The translations under genes and the position numbers were made by a program. From Planctomycetota bacterium (GTDB taxonomy: Bacteria; Planctomycetota; UBA1135; GCA-002686595), in the NCBI GenBank assembly GCA_029212955.1, contig JARGOW010000201.1, positions 1 to 7,008 on the forward strand: a DNA stretch of 7,008 nucleotides. The letters run 5' to 3'. Of the stretch, positions 6,892 through 7,008 are shown one piece after another. Each line of letters starts with the position of its first letter. The first letter of the stretch is position 1. Under the pieces are notes generated by a model. That model ran no database searches and was not told where the DNA came from. It saw only the letters and a list, made by a program, of their open reading frames with translations.

Positions 6892-7007
6892 AGTGCATTC
6901 GCTCCGCTTTCGGTCGATGTTCTTGGTTGCAAGGGCAAGCTCAGCTCGAAGCACGCTCCGCTCCCGCCGGCCGGCGGGTCGCATGCGATGAGGTCCCCTC
7001 CCTGGCG
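6888..7007 (-). CDS. Sensor histidine kinase, C-terminal fragment (5' end off window)
   Basis: Only the last 39 codons plus TGA (6890-6888) are present. They read RQGGDLIACDPPAGGSGACF followed by ELSLPLQP, which matches the end of the HATPase_c ATP-binding domain: the GG-D/I turn after the G2 box and the final GAxFELxLP strand. In most family members His precedes the GG pair; here it is Gln. The last 12 or so residues form a short polar tail. The stop codon overlaps the response-regulator start by one ATGA, a typical sign of translational coupling between cognate partners. The sensor and dimerisation domains, and therefore the stimulus, lie outside the window. Confidence 0.85.
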   Translation of the reverse strand, partial: RQGGDLIACDPPAGGSGACFELSLPLQPRTSTESGANAL

Positions 7008-7008
7008 A

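Noticed and set aside
6892..6984. N-terminal extension of the response regulator to 6984
   Set aside because: The receiver domain starts right at Met 6891, and the extra 31 codons overlap the kinase tail in a different frame.

Overview
The window is about 7 kb of GC-rich bacterial DNA in which every convincing gene lies on the minus strand, so transcription runs from high to low coordinates. The gene repertoire suggests Planctomycetota or a similar large-genome environmental lineage: a secreted TPR plus FG-GAP propeller protein, a large secreted TPR/HEAT-repeat protein whose N-terminal TPR is of a type common in that phylum, and weak or absent Shine-Dalgarno sequences at most starts. This is inference from gene style; there is no rRNA or marker gene in the window to settle it.

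In transcription order: (1) 7007-6888 holds the last 39 codons of a sensor histidine kinase, cut by the window edge. Its TGA overlaps the ATG of (2) an OmpR/PhoB-type response regulator (6891-6169). After 48 nt comes (3) a 1025-residue exported TPR/HEAT-repeat protein (6120-3043), followed by small hairpins and a convincing intrinsic terminator (2980-2944). Genes 1-3 therefore look like one transcription unit: a two-component system co-transcribed with a large periplasmic or surface repeat protein. (4) After a roughly 300-nt stretch with no clear gene comes a GNAT-family acetyltransferase (2643-1792, with a possible GTG start at 2802). (5) After another 138 nt, with a good ribosome binding site, comes an exported protein (1653 to beyond position 1) with an N-terminal TPR module and seven FG-GAP repeats. 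The seven repeats correspond to an integrin-alpha-like seven-bladed beta-propeller, with six intact calcium-loop motifs and one degenerate one.

No RNA genes, insertion sequences, CRISPR arrays, attachment sites or origins were found. The most interesting points are the pairing of a dedicated two-component system with a giant exported HEAT protein whose central region I cannot assign, and the near-complete propeller with one blade lacking its calcium loop. I do not see a demonstrably new defence or mobile system here. Two real partial genes (the kinase tail and the whole FG-GAP gene) run off the window edges and are easily missed by closed-ORF searching.
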